NCBI GenBank assembly: GCA_965249735.1
Contig: CBDFMS010000025.1
Span: forward strand, 62,001-126,000
Length of the DNA: 64,000 nucleotides
Reading direction: 5' to 3'
Source: JANQSS01 sp965249735
GTDB lineage: Bacteria > Bacteroidota > Bacteroidia > Chitinophagales > Saprospiraceae
Made by a program: the position numbers and the translations under genes. The notes beneath the pieces are model-generated. The model saw nothing but the letters and a program-made list of their open reading frames with translations. It was not told where the DNA came from and did no database searches. Of this stretch, positions 1 through 9,308 are shown piece by piece. How positions within the stretch are numbered: the first letter of the stretch is position 1; the number at the start of each line of letters is the position of its first letter.

Positions 1-469
1 TAATAATATTGGTAATTGTTTGAATAAACTGAACCTTATTAAATATATCACCATCTTCCTGAAAGCCTCCGATCAGAGTATAAGAGAGCGGTGTTTCCTT
101 GTGCAGGACCGGAATGATAATATCAAATTCTGCGAGAATGGGATCTTCTTCATCACTGCGTATGGTTTGTAGGCGGTTGTATTGGACCAGCCTTTCAATC
201 AATCCATAACTGGCGATATCATAGTCGACATTGATACTGGCCGGGCAATGCCATTTTTTACCCTCGCGAACAAAGAAGACCATACGATCAACACGCATGT
301 CCCAGTTGATAAAGGTCTTGTACATATTAAAAAGGCCATCAGAAGACACATTGTCATTGATAGCCTGGGTGATTGCCAGCAGACTTTTGAGTTGAAGTTG
401 TTTAAGGTTCAGCTCGTTTTCCAGCTCCTCGTAGGAATGCGGATTTATTATATCTATATCGTCATCCAT
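1..469 (-). CDS. GAF-like/PP2C (SpoIIE-type) phosphatase, N-terminal part, runs off the window
   Basis: A minus-strand reading frame opens with ATG at 469 and stays open to base 1, giving about 156 residues. It starts with an acidic stretch, then a helical segment (NLKQLQLKSLLAITQAIND), then a GAF-like sensor region containing RMVFFVREGKKW and IIPVLHKETP. I recall this arrangement from Bacteroidota serine/threonine phosphatases of the RsbU/SpoIIE PP2C type, where the catalytic domain follows the sensor domain. The catalytic part lies beyond the window, so the enzymatic assignment rests on the N-terminus only. Divergently placed from the PrsW-like gene, with about 190 bp between the two starts. 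Function inferred, not proven. Confidence 0.6.
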   Translation of the reverse strand, partial: MDDDIDIINPHSYEELENELNLKQLQLKSLLAITQAINDNVSSDGLFNMYKTFINWDMRVDRMVFFVREGKKWHCPASINVDYDIASYGLIERLVQYNRLQTIRSDEEDPILAEFDIIIPVLHKETPLSYTLIGGFQEDGDIFNKVQFIQTITNII

Positions 470-661
470 ATTCTGCGTAGCTAAATTAGTGAATTGGATT
501 GTAGGGTAAGCATAGTTTGCATTGTTTGTATACCAATATGTCCTGGTTGTAAGAGTGAACGCCCTGATCAGGCAAGTATTTTGATGGAATGAAAATGATT
601 TTGGATACAGGGTGTAGCCGGGTCTGTTATTAGCTTTCTTACTCAATGTTATCTTTACTCT
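470..661. other. Divergent intergenic region, no gene seen
   Basis: About 190 bp separate the divergent phosphatase and PrsW-like genes, so promoters for both should lie here. I see no perfect TAnnTTTG box; TATCTTTA just before the PrsW start (near 650) is one base off. No RNA gene or repeat is evident. Confidence 0.4.
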
Positions 662-1345
662 ATGGAATCCCTGGCTATATTTTCAGCAGGTCTTTTGCCG
701 GCTATTATCATTGCGTTTCTAGGTCACCGTTATTTATCCAAACGGTCGCGCTTACCGGCCGGAAAGGCCGTCCTGGCGGCCATGTTGGGTGTGGTTGCGG
801 CCATTCCGGCATATTACCTCGAAGGGTGGGCGGACACCACATTTGATGTCGATTTTACGAGTTGGTGGCAAGTATTGATCGTGGCCCTCATGACGGTTGC
901 TCTCATCGAAGAAGTATTCAAAGCGTTTATGCTTTGGCTTTCAAATTTTGTGGTCCCTGTCGATGAGTCGATTGACTTACTTGCCATATCATTACTCATA
1001 GCCATGGGTTTTGCAGGAGTTGAAAACATTCTATACAGCTATTCTAAAGGGTGGGAAATTGCTCTATTCCGTTCATTGACAGCTGTGCCGGCCCATGCTT
1101 GTTTCGCTATTTTGTTGGCCTATTTTTCAGCTATGGAATTTCCTCGACGCAAGCAATTGATGCCTTATCTGCAAGGTCTTATGCTTGCCTGGGTACTGCA
1201 CGGACTCTACGACTTTTTTATCATCCAGGAGATTTCCGAACCATTGATGTTGACCGCTCTGGGCATATTAATCCTCTGTGCTGCCCTTTCCTACAGAATC
1301 TATTACCGTGTTTGGAAGATCAGCGGTCAGGAGAAGAGCATGTGA
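662..1345 (+). CDS. PrsW-family glutamic intramembrane protease
   Basis: A 227-residue, strongly hydrophobic protein with about seven membrane segments. It shows the family signature: a Glu-Glu pair at residues 83-84 (LIEEVFKAF), E121-N122 in a second helix (GVENILYSY), H145 in AVPAHA, and H180 with D184 (HGLYDF). These are the conserved polar residues of the PrsW/CPBP-like protease superfamily, which cleave membrane substrates such as anti-sigma factors. The first ATG at 662 gives a full-length protein. An overlapping ORF in another frame starting at 646 is not credible. The substrate cannot be told from the context; the neighbours are a signalling phosphatase and glycosyltransferases. Confidence 0.8.
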   Translation: MESLAIFSAGLLPAIIIAFLGHRYLSKRSRLPAGKAVLAAMLGVVAAIPAYYLEGWADTTFDVDFTSWWQVLIVALMTVALIEEVFKAFMLWLSNFVVPVDESIDLLAISLLIAMGFAGVENILYSYSKGWEIALFRSLTAVPAHACFAILLAYFSAMEFPRRKQLMPYLQGLMLAWVLHGLYDFFIIQEISEPLMLTALGILILCAALSYRIYYRVWKISGQEKSM

Positions 1346-1450
1346 ACGAATCAGCGTTAGAGCATATGAGCTTTTGAGCACATGAGCAGGCAAGTGCATA
1401 GCATTGAAAAAGCGCATTACCTACATCGCCGCAGCTTCCGACATAATCCA

Positions 1451-1458
1451 TACATTTG
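1451..1458 (+). promoter_or_regulatory. Candidate Bacteroidota -7 box upstream of the GT2 gene
   Basis: TACATTTG matches the Bacteroidota primary sigma -7 consensus TAnnTTTG exactly and lies 15-20 bases before the ATG codons at 1473 and 1479. No TTG is found at the usual -33 spacing, so the call is tentative. Confidence 0.3.
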
Positions 1459-1472
1459 GGCCATCTTAAAAA

Positions 1473-2192
1473 TTGACCATGCCCATACTCTCGATCATCA
1501 TCCCGGTATACAATGAAGAACGAACAATCACTGAGTTGTTGGATCAAGTAATCGATGCACCGGTGCCAACAGATATTCAAAAAGAGTTGGTGTTGGTAAA
1601 TGACTGTTCGTCTGACAACAGTGTCAGCGTGATTGAAAAATATATGTCTGAACACGCCGACACCCAAATGAGTTTCTATTCACATGAGCTCAATCAGGGA
1701 AAAGGTGCGGCATTGCATACAGGAATCGCGAATGCAAAGGGTGATTTAATTATCATTCAGGATGCTGATCTCGAATATGATCCGAGAGAATATGTAAAAT
1801 TATTGTCTCCTATATTAAATGGGAAAGCCGACGTGGTTTATGGCTCTCGTTTTATGGGAGGAGAACCACACCGGGTATTAAATTACTGGCACTCTGTTGG
1901 AAATAAAATTCTAACACGTATGTCAAATATGTTTTCGAATATTTATTTGACGGATATGGAAACGTGCTATAAATTGTTTAAAGCAGATATAATAAAAAGT
2001 CTGTCTTTAAAGGAAAAGCGATTTGGATTTGAACCGGAGGTGACGGCAAAGCTTTCAAAGATCCCGGATCTTCGAATATTTGAAGTCGGTATTTCCTATT
2101 CCGGTCGCACCTATGCTGAAGGCAAGAAGATCAATTGGAAAGATGGATTTCGAGCCTTGTATTGTATCTTCAAATATAATTTATTCGGGTGA
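1473..2192 (+). CDS. Family 2 glycosyltransferase (dolichol-phosphate sugar transferase-like)
   Basis: A 239-residue GT-A fold enzyme. It has the N-terminal nucleotide-binding strand (LSIIIPVYNEE), the VNDCSSDNS loop, and a metal-binding DAD at residues 97-99. It lacks C-terminal membrane spans, as in soluble polyprenyl-phosphate mannosyl/glucosyl transferases that load a lipid carrier at the inner membrane. The start may be ATG 1473 or, more likely, ATG 1479, because MPILSII is the usual N-terminus. Its TGA stop overlaps the GTG start of the next gene, a multi-span membrane protein, so the two are probably co-translated. A plausible pair is lipid-linked sugar donor synthesis followed by transfer. 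The sugar is not determinable. Confidence 0.85.
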   Translation: MTMPILSIIIPVYNEERTITELLDQVIDAPVPTDIQKELVLVNDCSSDNSVSVIEKYMSEHADTQMSFYSHELNQGKGAALHTGIANAKGDLIIIQDADLEYDPREYVKLLSPILNGKADVVYGSRFMGGEPHRVLNYWHSVGNKILTRMSNMFSNIYLTDMETCYKLFKADIIKSLSLKEKRFGFEPEVTAKLSKIPDLRIFEVGISYSGRTYAEGKKINWKDGFRALYCIFKYNLFG

Positions 2193-4018
2193 TACCAAAT
2201 GCCTTGTACTACATGTTGACCAAGAATAAGATTTCACTTCTTGCTGTGTTCGTGGTGTTCATATCGATGTGCTATGCGACACTAGTCTATTATCCCAAAT
2301 GGAGCGGGCAACAGGAGAAAGTTATCAGCTGGGATGTAGCGGGGTACTATCAATACTTGCCAGCCGCCTTCATATACAAAGATCTAAAGAAGGTAGGCTA
2401 TCTGGAAAAGATGCTTGAAACGTACCGTTTTGCTCCCTATCCCGACCAGGTCAACCCCTTGCCAAATGGAAATCGTGTCATGAAATACGCCATGGGTCAG
2501 GCTGTCATGTTTAGCCCATTTTTTATTGGAGCCCATATTTATACATTGAATTCAGAATTTCCTGCAGATGGATTTTCGACGCCATATCAATTGGCCATAG
2601 AATTTGAAATATTGTTTTTTGCACTATTAGGACTTTGGTTTTTTCGGTTGATCTTGTTGAAATACTTTGACGACGTCATAGCTGCCATTACTATTTTGGG
2701 AATAGGCCTGGCTTCAAACTATTTTGAATATGCATCGATTACCGGAGCGATGACACATAATAATCTGTTTGCGCTTTATACCATTCTGATTTATTGCACC
2801 ATCCGGTTTTATGAGCGACCGAATATTTTTTTATCAGTAGTCATTGGGCTGACGATTGGTTTGATGACATTGACGCGACCCACAGAAATGATCGCCGTTC
2901 TGATACCTATAGGATGGGGATTGACCATGCCACTGGCTGTTGGCATTAAAGAAAGGATAGACCAAATAAGAAAATATTTTATCTATTACGTGATTATGGC
3001 GGTCCTGGCAGTTGCTGTAGCATCCTTACAACTCATCTACTGGAAATACGTGAGTGGCGAATGGCTCGTATACAGCTATGGAAGTGAGGGATTTGATTGG
3101 TTAAGCCCACATATTGAAGATTGCCTGATTAGCATGAGGGCCGGCTGGTTAGTTTATTCTCCAATTATGATTTTTTCATTGATTGGATTTTATTATTTAT
3201 ATCGGAGATACAAATCTTTATTTGTCGTTTGTTTAACCATGTCGATTATAGCCATGTATATCACGTTTTCGTGGCAGACCTGGTGGTATGGTGGCAGCCT
3301 TGGTCAAAGAGCGTTAATCCAATATTATCCAATACTGGCTTTTCCGTTTGCCGCATTTGTCGGGCATATGATCAAGTGGCGATGGACGCAATTTATTTTA
3401 GGAATCAGCTTTATTATTTTTATTTACTACACCATGTGGCTGACCCATGGTGTACATAAAGGAGGCATGATTAAAGTGGGCCAAATGACCAGAGCATATT
3501 TGTGGAAAGGAGTTGGTCATTTTGAAAAAAATCCTGATCACGAAAAACTTCTAGATACAGATGAATATTTTTCAGGCATTCCTCAAAAAAGGACGGCGAT
3601 CTATGTTAATAATTTTGAAGGCGAGCAAGTGCCGCGTTGCCATTATCCTCCCATTCAGGGTGCAAATAGTTTTTGTATGTCAAGGATCGATCCTGCGAGT
3701 CCTGAATATTCGGTTGCATTGACCAATGGCAGAGCTGATTGGCTACGCATTTCTGCTTGGTTTTTTAGTGAAAATAGGGTCTGGTCGAAAGATAATATGG
3801 CGCAATTAAAAGTTCGCTTTTATATAGATGATAAATTGGTCAAGGAGCGGATGATCAGACTTCATCGACACTTAAAGGAAGCAAAGGCAACGCCGATATT
3901 TTTCGATGTTAAATGTCCAAAGGAATCTTTTGATCGCATTGGGGTACAAATGAATCATGGCGCTATTGGAAACTTAGTGGTCTTTGATGATCTTAAAATT
4001 GAGACATTTAACGAATAA
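2189..4018 (+). CDS. Multi-span membrane protein, GT39/PMT-like glycosyltransferase candidate
   Basis: A 609-residue protein with roughly ten hydrophobic segments in the first 420 residues and a soluble C-terminal domain with beta-sandwich character. The first external loop carries DVAGYYQYLPA, like the acidic first loop of GT-C enzymes that use polyprenyl-phosphate sugars. The GTG at 2189 overlaps the preceding stop; ATG 2213 (MLTKNK) is an alternative start. Paired with the upstream GT2 gene, it could transfer the lipid-linked sugar on the periplasmic side. Assignment to a named family is uncertain; membrane topology is clear, acceptor unknown. Confidence 0.65.
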   Translation: MIPNALYYMLTKNKISLLAVFVVFISMCYATLVYYPKWSGQQEKVISWDVAGYYQYLPAAFIYKDLKKVGYLEKMLETYRFAPYPDQVNPLPNGNRVMKYAMGQAVMFSPFFIGAHIYTLNSEFPADGFSTPYQLAIEFEILFFALLGLWFFRLILLKYFDDVIAAITILGIGLASNYFEYASITGAMTHNNLFALYTILIYCTIRFYERPNIFLSVVIGLTIGLMTLTRPTEMIAVLIPIGWGLTMPLAVGIKERIDQIRKYFIYYVIMAVLAVAVASLQLIYWKYVSGEWLVYSYGSEGFDWLSPHIEDCLISMRAGWLVYSPIMIFSLIGFYYLYRRYKSLFVVCLTMSIIAMYITFSWQTWWYGGSLGQRALIQYYPILAFPFAAFVGHMIKWRWTQFILGISFIIFIYYTMWLTHGVHKGGMIKVGQMTRAYLWKGVGHFEKNPDHEKLLDTDEYFSGIPQKRTAIYVNNFEGEQVPRCHYPPIQGANSFCMSRIDPASPEYSVALTNGRADWLRISAWFFSENRVWSKDNMAQLKVRFYIDDKLVKERMIRLHRHLKEAKATPIFFDVKCPKESFDRIGVQMNHGAIGNLVVFDDLKIETFNE

Positions 4019-4045
4019 CTGAGCTAACTCAGCTTGTTATTTAAT
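4019..4045. terminator. Weak bidirectional hairpin between convergent genes
   Basis: CTGAG-CTAA-CTCAG (4019-4032) forms a 5-bp stem followed by a T-rich run, in the 18-bp gap between two convergent genes. It is short, so termination strength is uncertain. Confidence 0.35.
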
Positions 4046-4783
4046 TTTTCCTTCCGAAACAACAGTTATTCCAAATAACTTATTGAGCTTTCTAAAATTC
4101 ATTTCAAAAGAATTAAACAGTTTTAAAATGCTGTTGATTAGAGATGGTGGTGATGACATGTCTGATGATGTGGGTGTTTCAAGCTCATCTTGATTTTTAC
4201 CTATTCGCTTTATGCGCCGAAATAACCATGCAAATGGAAATAATGATCCATAGATGTAGTAATCATTATGGATTTTAAAATCTTTGGCAGTTGCAAGTTT
4301 TCTCAAAGAAGAAAGCGTATAGCGCCTGAAATGTTCAAGGTAGACATCATGCCCTGACCACATACTCATGAAAGCGGGTACGGTAATAAAATAATAGGCA
4401 TTTTTACCCAATCGACTAATTATATCATCAAGAATGGCATAGTCGTCTTCAATATGTTCAAGCACATCCATCATGATGACAATCGAGTCTTCAATGCCAT
4501 GCGGGATGAAGTGTAGTTTTTTCACCTTTTCTTGCGGAGTTTCTTCAAGTTCAGCCGCGGAGTAACCGATGTCAACAAGCAACACCTCCTTTATTTTATT
4601 TGGATACTCTGCTAGTAATTCCAGAGCAAAAAAGCCTGACCCGGCTCCGAAATCGATAAGGGTTAAAGGTTTTTTTTTACGTTCGAAGATCTTATTATAA
4701 AAAAGAAAAAGTGGAATCTTTTTAGATTGATAATACCAATGTGTTTTAGGATCAACACCACTTTCGAGTTCTTTCAAATCCAT
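4037..4783 (-). CDS. Class I SAM-dependent methyltransferase
   Basis: A 248-residue protein with a Rossmann methyltransferase motif I (LIDFGAGSGFFALELL), an acidic strand-2 end (LLVDIGYS) and motif IV-like MMDVLEHIEDD. The methionine-leucine-glutamate-histidine pattern resembles methyltransferases of the Methyltransf_23/UbiE type seen in polysaccharide or lipid gene clusters. It is the last gene of a minus-strand group (7837-8553, 5548-7827, 4787-5530, this gene) with very short gaps, so probably one operon. It may modify a sugar or lipid made by the neighbouring GT2 enzymes; the substrate is unknown. Confidence 0.75.
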   Translation of the reverse strand: MDLKELESGVDPKTHWYYQSKKIPLFLFYNKIFERKKKPLTLIDFGAGSGFFALELLAEYPNKIKEVLLVDIGYSAAELEETPQEKVKKLHFIPHGIEDSIVIMMDVLEHIEDDYAILDDIISRLGKNAYYFITVPAFMSMWSGHDVYLEHFRRYTLSSLRKLATAKDFKIHNDYYIYGSLFPFAWLFRRIKRIGKNQDELETPTSSDMSSPPSLINSILKLFNSFEMNFRKLNKLFGITVVSEGKIK

Positions 4784-4786
4784 AGA

Positions 4787-5530
4787 CTATCCTGCTTTGT
4801 AAGTTTTTCTAATTTTTAACAGATCTGACCATAACTTGAAGAAGTAGGTGGGCTTGACTTTTGAATCGCCACGGTCTATCCAGCGACGCAAGGGAATTTC
4901 CTTGATGTTTGTATTCCCTTTTTGTTCACCATACAAATTGATATATCTAAAAAACAATTCAATATCAAATAACCATTTGGAAATAAACGGATCGGAAAAC
5001 AAATTTTTCGACAAGGCTTTGGTAAATACCTTACATCCACATTGCGTGTCATATATTTTCAGCGGCAGTATTTGTGCAATGATGGTAGCGAGAATTCGGC
5101 CAATAAGAAATCGTGACCATTTTCGATCGATGGTCGAGCCAAGTTTCATTATTCTGGAAGCAAAACAAAAGTCAATGTCAACCGTGACATGCTTAGTGAT
5201 GGAAACACATTCATCCAGGGATACGGCCAAATCGGCATCGAGGAAGGCAATGACGGGATATTCAAATGATTCATGGCAATGCAACATTCCGGCACGTACG
5301 GCTTCGGCTTTACCCGAATTAATATCAAGTCTAAGGACAAACGTGTTTTGATTAAATTGACTTTGAATTACTTCAAGTTCATTTTGTGTGTTGTCCGTTG
5401 ATCCGTCATTTACAAAGCAGAGCAGGTAATTGGGGTTATTCTTGAGGAAGGTCGAGTATTGATCTTTTAATAAGCCACTGCCTTCATTGTAAGTCGGAAT
5501 TACAATACATATGTCAAACGATGTCCTCAT
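4787..5530 (-). CDS. Family 2 glycosyltransferase (dolichyl-phosphate glucosyltransferase-like)
   Basis: A 247-residue GT2 protein: CIVIPTYNEGSG at the N-terminus, FVNDGSTDNT, and the catalytic FLDADLAVS metal-binding motif. The later TQCGCKVFT and the WLFDIELF segment are typical of the ALG5-like/dolichyl-phosphate beta-glucosyltransferase branch. It lies three bases upstream of the methyltransferase start and 17 bases after the large membrane protein in the same direction. The probable role is loading a hexose onto a polyprenyl phosphate for the adjacent membrane protein. Confidence 0.85.
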   Translation of the reverse strand: MRTSFDICIVIPTYNEGSGLLKDQYSTFLKNNPNYLLCFVNDGSTDNTQNELEVIQSQFNQNTFVLRLDINSGKAEAVRAGMLHCHESFEYPVIAFLDADLAVSLDECVSITKHVTVDIDFCFASRIMKLGSTIDRKWSRFLIGRILATIIAQILPLKIYDTQCGCKVFTKALSKNLFSDPFISKWLFDIELFFRYINLYGEQKGNTNIKEIPLRRWIDRGDSKVKPTYFFKLWSDLLKIRKTYKAG

Positions 5531-5547
5531 ATAATCATATACCGTAT

Positions 5548-7827
5548 TTAATTTTTAGGATAAAATGGGAAGTTATTGAAAAGATCCACATTTTCTTTTG
5601 ATATAATAACCGTGTCGTTTATTGGACGCATAAGAATATCGTCAACACTTATATATTCTCCATCAACCCGTAATCTATATCGCACATTATTTTTTAGATT
5701 GAAACGACGTGATCCTCTTACCCAAAGTCCGTGTACATCGTGCAATTCTCTGAGATTGATGAAGTGACTCTTTATTATTTCATCATTTTCATCTATTTCA
5801 TCAATAAATGTGTTTGGCATCCCTGAAATCCGGCTGTCAACATAAACCCAATATGAAATTTCATAAGGATTTTTTGTCAGATCAATAGTCAGCGGACTGG
5901 TCCACACATTGTGTTCGCCTGCTCTACTATAAAATGCTTTATTACCAGTAAAAGAGACTTTGCTTTTGTCATTGACATCCTCGAAATCAACATAGATGGT
6001 ATTCTTCATGTCTCCGGAGGCCGAGATGCCGGCTCCATCATATTGCGTTTTAAACGTTTCATAAGCCAATTGGCACGATTCATATGATTCGGTCAACGAG
6101 CTGATTGGAAGCACATAGTAGCTAATTTCTTTATTTTGATAGATTAATTCTTTGCCTTTTATAAAGGCCTTCTCGATCGGTCTCAATTTGATATTAGATA
6201 CCACAAGGAGAATGTGTTTATCATTCATATCATCTAGCCTCGATTTGTAGATACACGGTTGTCCCAGTAACTGAATACTGGATAGACTATGCGTAAATGA
6301 TTGTCGGGGCGTAACATTTTGGATGAGCGGCAAACCGGTATGATAGGAGATCGCCATCGATGTATAAATCGTATGGGCAGCGCGATGAAATAGCATCTTG
6401 TCCCCATTGGTCTGAGTAAAAGGAAGGTTTAAGATAGCTTGGAAATCATCGATCGTATAGTTTGTTTGCTCAAACGGTTTGAGGAATTCAGCATCGGAAC
6501 GATAGAGTTGCGTATTTGGTTTTATTTTCTTTGAATTTGATTTCCGTAAATTGATGCCCGCATCAAAAGACCATTGAAACAAAACAAATAGCATGAGGAT
6601 AAAAGCACCAAATTTGAAATCACGCCGATCTCTCAACTCTCTATAAAATTGATAAATGTGATAGGCGGTAAATACAGAGAATACATAATAAAAAACCCAT
6701 GCAAATCGACCTAATGCCCTGAATTGTTTTAAGAGCGGAAGGTTGTCCGATATAAATTGCAGTCCCCATTTAAAAGGCCAACACATAGAATATAGGAGTA
6801 CAATGATTGCAGCCGCTAAATACACATTGAGTTGCTTGTTTGTTAAAAATGGGCTGAGATCGAATTTTCTGGTTTTAATCAATTGGTAAAAGAAATACAG
6901 CGTCATGATGAGCGCAAGAAAAGTGGCGGGCAAGCCTACATAGGCACGACCTTCCCAGGCGTAGTCGTACATACGTGCCGGTAAGATCGATTTTATAATG
7001 GAGGTGTCGGGCAGAAAAATGCTCAATGGGTTGGCATTAAATGAATAAAAGCCCCATGGATTTGTCGGCCGATCTGAAACATTATCGGTCAATTGAATAA
7101 AAATCAAGAATAATGCTAACGGTATCAAACTCACCGCCAATAGCGATACGGATTTTTTAATGAAAAGTGCCCTATTCGAACGGTTATTGAATGCTTCGAC
7201 GATAGCCAGAGCCAGGCAAAAGGAGGCACAAAATACGGCCATATAAGCACTGATCAATAAGATTAACACGGTATAGAAAACCAATATACCGGCCCATAAA
7301 AGCCTCTTATTATCTTTCCTAAATTGAATAAGGAGATACCAATAGATTGGAAGAACGTAAGCCAATGCAAATTCGAAATGACCATTTACCCGATCGAAAT
7401 GTGGGTAATTGAACTGAATGATCAGCGCTACTATTATAGCATACCATTGAGGTAATTTAAATTCCCTGAGAATTAAATAAATAAATGGCGCAGAAATAAC
7501 AATAGAAAGAAGGATCATCCCATTGATGATGCCCACACCTTCCAGGGCAGCCACATTTCCAAGACCCAATAAGTCAATGATGTAAATGTACAATGGATGC
7601 GAGTTGATAAAATGCAGATGCTCGCCATACGGGTAATTTATTGCATCCAAACGGATGTCGGATCCATACCGCAGGTAATATGAAAAATTGAAATAGCTCT
7701 GGAATGAATCACCCTGTACATTAAACATATAATTGTTTAAGTATCCAATCAGATCCTGAAATTTTAAATAAAGGATGACTATGGTAGCCGCTATAACAAT
7801 TATTACTCCGGTTCTATTTTGTTTCAT
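5548..7827 (-). CDS. Large multi-span membrane protein (YfhO/GT-C-like)
   Basis: 759 residues with a cytoplasmic start, then about 11-12 hydrophobic helices to residue 430 or so, then a periplasmic C-terminal domain of about 300 residues with beta-strand character. The first external loop contains ROYGSD-like features: YYLRYGSDIRLDAINYPYGE, a pattern often seen in uncharacterised GT-C proteins of Bacteroidota polysaccharide loci. Flanked on both sides by GT2 enzymes of the same operon, so a role in moving or transferring lipid-linked sugars is likely. No catalytic residue can be assigned with confidence. Confidence 0.6.
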   Translation of the reverse strand: MKQNRTGVIIVIAATIVILYLKFQDLIGYLNNYMFNVQGDSFQSYFNFSYYLRYGSDIRLDAINYPYGEHLHFINSHPLYIYIIDLLGLGNVAALEGVGIINGMILLSIVISAPFIYLILREFKLPQWYAIIVALIIQFNYPHFDRVNGHFEFALAYVLPIYWYLLIQFRKDNKRLLWAGILVFYTVLILLISAYMAVFCASFCLALAIVEAFNNRSNRALFIKKSVSLLAVSLIPLALFLIFIQLTDNVSDRPTNPWGFYSFNANPLSIFLPDTSIIKSILPARMYDYAWEGRAYVGLPATFLALIMTLYFFYQLIKTRKFDLSPFLTNKQLNVYLAAAIIVLLYSMCWPFKWGLQFISDNLPLLKQFRALGRFAWVFYYVFSVFTAYHIYQFYRELRDRRDFKFGAFILMLFVLFQWSFDAGINLRKSNSKKIKPNTQLYRSDAEFLKPFEQTNYTIDDFQAILNLPFTQTNGDKMLFHRAAHTIYTSMAISYHTGLPLIQNVTPRQSFTHSLSSIQLLGQPCIYKSRLDDMNDKHILLVVSNIKLRPIEKAFIKGKELIYQNKEISYYVLPISSLTESYESCQLAYETFKTQYDGAGISASGDMKNTIYVDFEDVNDKSKVSFTGNKAFYSRAGEHNVWTSPLTIDLTKNPYEISYWVYVDSRISGMPNTFIDEIDENDEIIKSHFINLRELHDVHGLWVRGSRRFNLKNNVRYRLRVDGEYISVDDILMRPINDTVIISKENVDLFNNFPFYPKN

Positions 7828-7836
7828 GTCACTATC

Positions 7837-8553
7837 TTATTTAATAATGAGTTTTACAAAATTTTTCATTTCATGCAGAATAATGGCGGGTGACATGTTC
7901 TTTGATGTAAAACCCGGGCGCATGGTTAGTGGTATACTCTGAATCGTCAAATTCTGTTGTTGTCCAATCTTCAACAATTCGATGTCAAACAAATAACGAT
8001 CAAGCGTCGTCTGTAATAACGTTTCGATCCCATTGCGATTGAAGGCCTTAATTCCACCTTGTGTATCGGATACCGGGATGTGCAAGAGAAACCGGACGAT
8101 ACGTTGTAACCCCTTAGACAACCATTTTCGTAGGACCGGAATTTTATCATAATAGTTTGATGCACGGTGACCAACGACTATATCCGCCTGGCCCAAATTG
8201 ACCAGCTTGTACATTTCGTGGAGACATTGTGGGTCATAAGGAAAATCCACGTCGGTGAATGCTGATATCTCACTTTCGACGGATTGCATGCCGATTCGAA
8301 CGGCATAACCTTTACCCCGGTTTTCGTCATAAGAAATATAACGGAGCGATGGTATATTATTTTTCAACCGGATGATATCCTGGGTAGCCATATTTTTGGT
8401 TGACCCGTCATTGACCAGAAGGCAGCGGATATTGATATCTCGAAGTTCTGCTTCCAAGGCCTTAAATTGTGAAATAAACGTGTCCACCCAATCCTCCTGC
8501 GGATTGTAGCATGGGATGACAATATCCAATGTGTCAGACGATTTACTACTCAA
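7837..8553 (-). CDS. Family 2 glycosyltransferase
   Basis: A 238-residue GT2 enzyme (LDIVIPCYNPQEDW, LLVNDGSTKN, metal-binding TDVDFPYDP). It ends with DTQGGIKAFN and a RYLFDIELL segment, like the polyprenyl-phosphate glycosyltransferase at 4787-5530. No ATG precedes the first strand, so the start is probably TTG at 8553. First gene of the minus-strand operon that runs down to 4037. About 107 bp without a gene separate it from the VTC gene upstream; a near-consensus TAAAATTG is seen close to the start. Confidence 0.8.
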   Translation of the reverse strand: MSSKSSDTLDIVIPCYNPQEDWVDTFISQFKALEAELRDINIRCLLVNDGSTKNMATQDIIRLKNNIPSLRYISYDENRGKGYAVRIGMQSVESEISAFTDVDFPYDPQCLHEMYKLVNLGQADIVVGHRASNYYDKIPVLRKWLSKGLQRIVRFLLHIPVSDTQGGIKAFNRNGIETLLQTTLDRYLFDIELLKIGQQQNLTIQSIPLTMRPGFTSKNMSPAIILHEMKNFVKLIIK

Positions 8554-8660
8554 TTTTACACTTAATTTGAATTTGCAATGATACGCAATCTACAGGCGTT
8601 TCAGCTCATGATATGGATGTGCACTGCCGTGGTTTCATCCCTCTTTAGGCATCCACGGAA

Positions 8661-9305
8661 TCAAGCATATGCAAGCGTAGCCAGCACAGCGGTGAGGTAC
8701 TTAGAGTGCTTGGTTTGTCGAAAAGGAAGGTATCGTGTTATTTCTTTGTGTTGAGGTAGGTGCTCAGTGTTAAATTTGATTTCTACAATGACCTTGGACA
8801 TATTGAGCATGTGGGCTGATAGCGGTCGATCTAAGAAATCAACGCGTCCGTTGGAGATATGACGATCCACTGTCAGGCGAAAATTTCCCTGTGCATTGAT
8901 AAAATAAGATCGTACATATCGATTCTTAATGACTGGTATAAGAGCATCAGGTGTGAACGATTGGTGTTTGATAAAGGAATAAATTCCCTTGATGTCTTCA
9001 GTTCCTATAGCTAAAGTCAGTTTTTGCCCAAGATTGTTATCCTTGATTTTTATTTCGAGTTTTGGATTAACAATTTTCTGGGCATCGCCATACCACCGAA
9101 CCCTGAATTTTTTGCGATTGGAAATGCCGTCAAGATTTTCCTGACATGTAACAAATTCAGGAGTATCAAAATAAATATTATTTATCCAGCGGTCAGGAAA
9201 GGCCTTTTTAAAACCGCTTGGATGTAATTTGATAATTGCCGAAATAGCATGAGCAAATTTATGCTCGATTTCGTATTTCATTTCATATCGAAATTCTGAA
9301 AGCAT
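8661..9305 (-). CDS. VTC-domain protein (polyphosphate polymerase-like)
   Basis: 214 residues showing the triphosphate-tunnel-type VTC domain: an N-terminal FRYEMKYEIEH start, WINNIYFDTPEF, the basic strand RKKFRVRWYG, LEIKIKD, a YVRSYF strand, and a late VEIKF acidic strand. These alternating basic and Glu-x-Lys strands build the catalytic tunnel of VTC4-like polyphosphate polymerases and related enzymes. Four bases downstream of the CotH gene and in one operon with DUF4956, a gene set that recurs in many bacteria. Whether it makes polyphosphate or another phosphate polymer is inference. Confidence 0.8.
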   Translation of the reverse strand: MLSEFRYEMKYEIEHKFAHAISAIIKLHPSGFKKAFPDRWINNIYFDTPEFVTCQENLDGISNRKKFRVRWYGDAQKIVNPKLEIKIKDNNLGQKLTLAIGTEDIKGIYSFIKHQSFTPDALIPVIKNRYVRSYFINAQGNFRLTVDRHISNGRVDFLDRPLSAHMLNMSKVIVEIKFNTEHLPQHKEITRYLPFRQTKHSKYLTAVLATLAYA

Positions 9306-9308
9306 ATA

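Noticed and set aside
182..484. Plus-strand ORF of 100 codons
   Set aside because: It is opposite to the phosphatase N-terminus, whose minus-strand frame has a better start and a recognisable domain.
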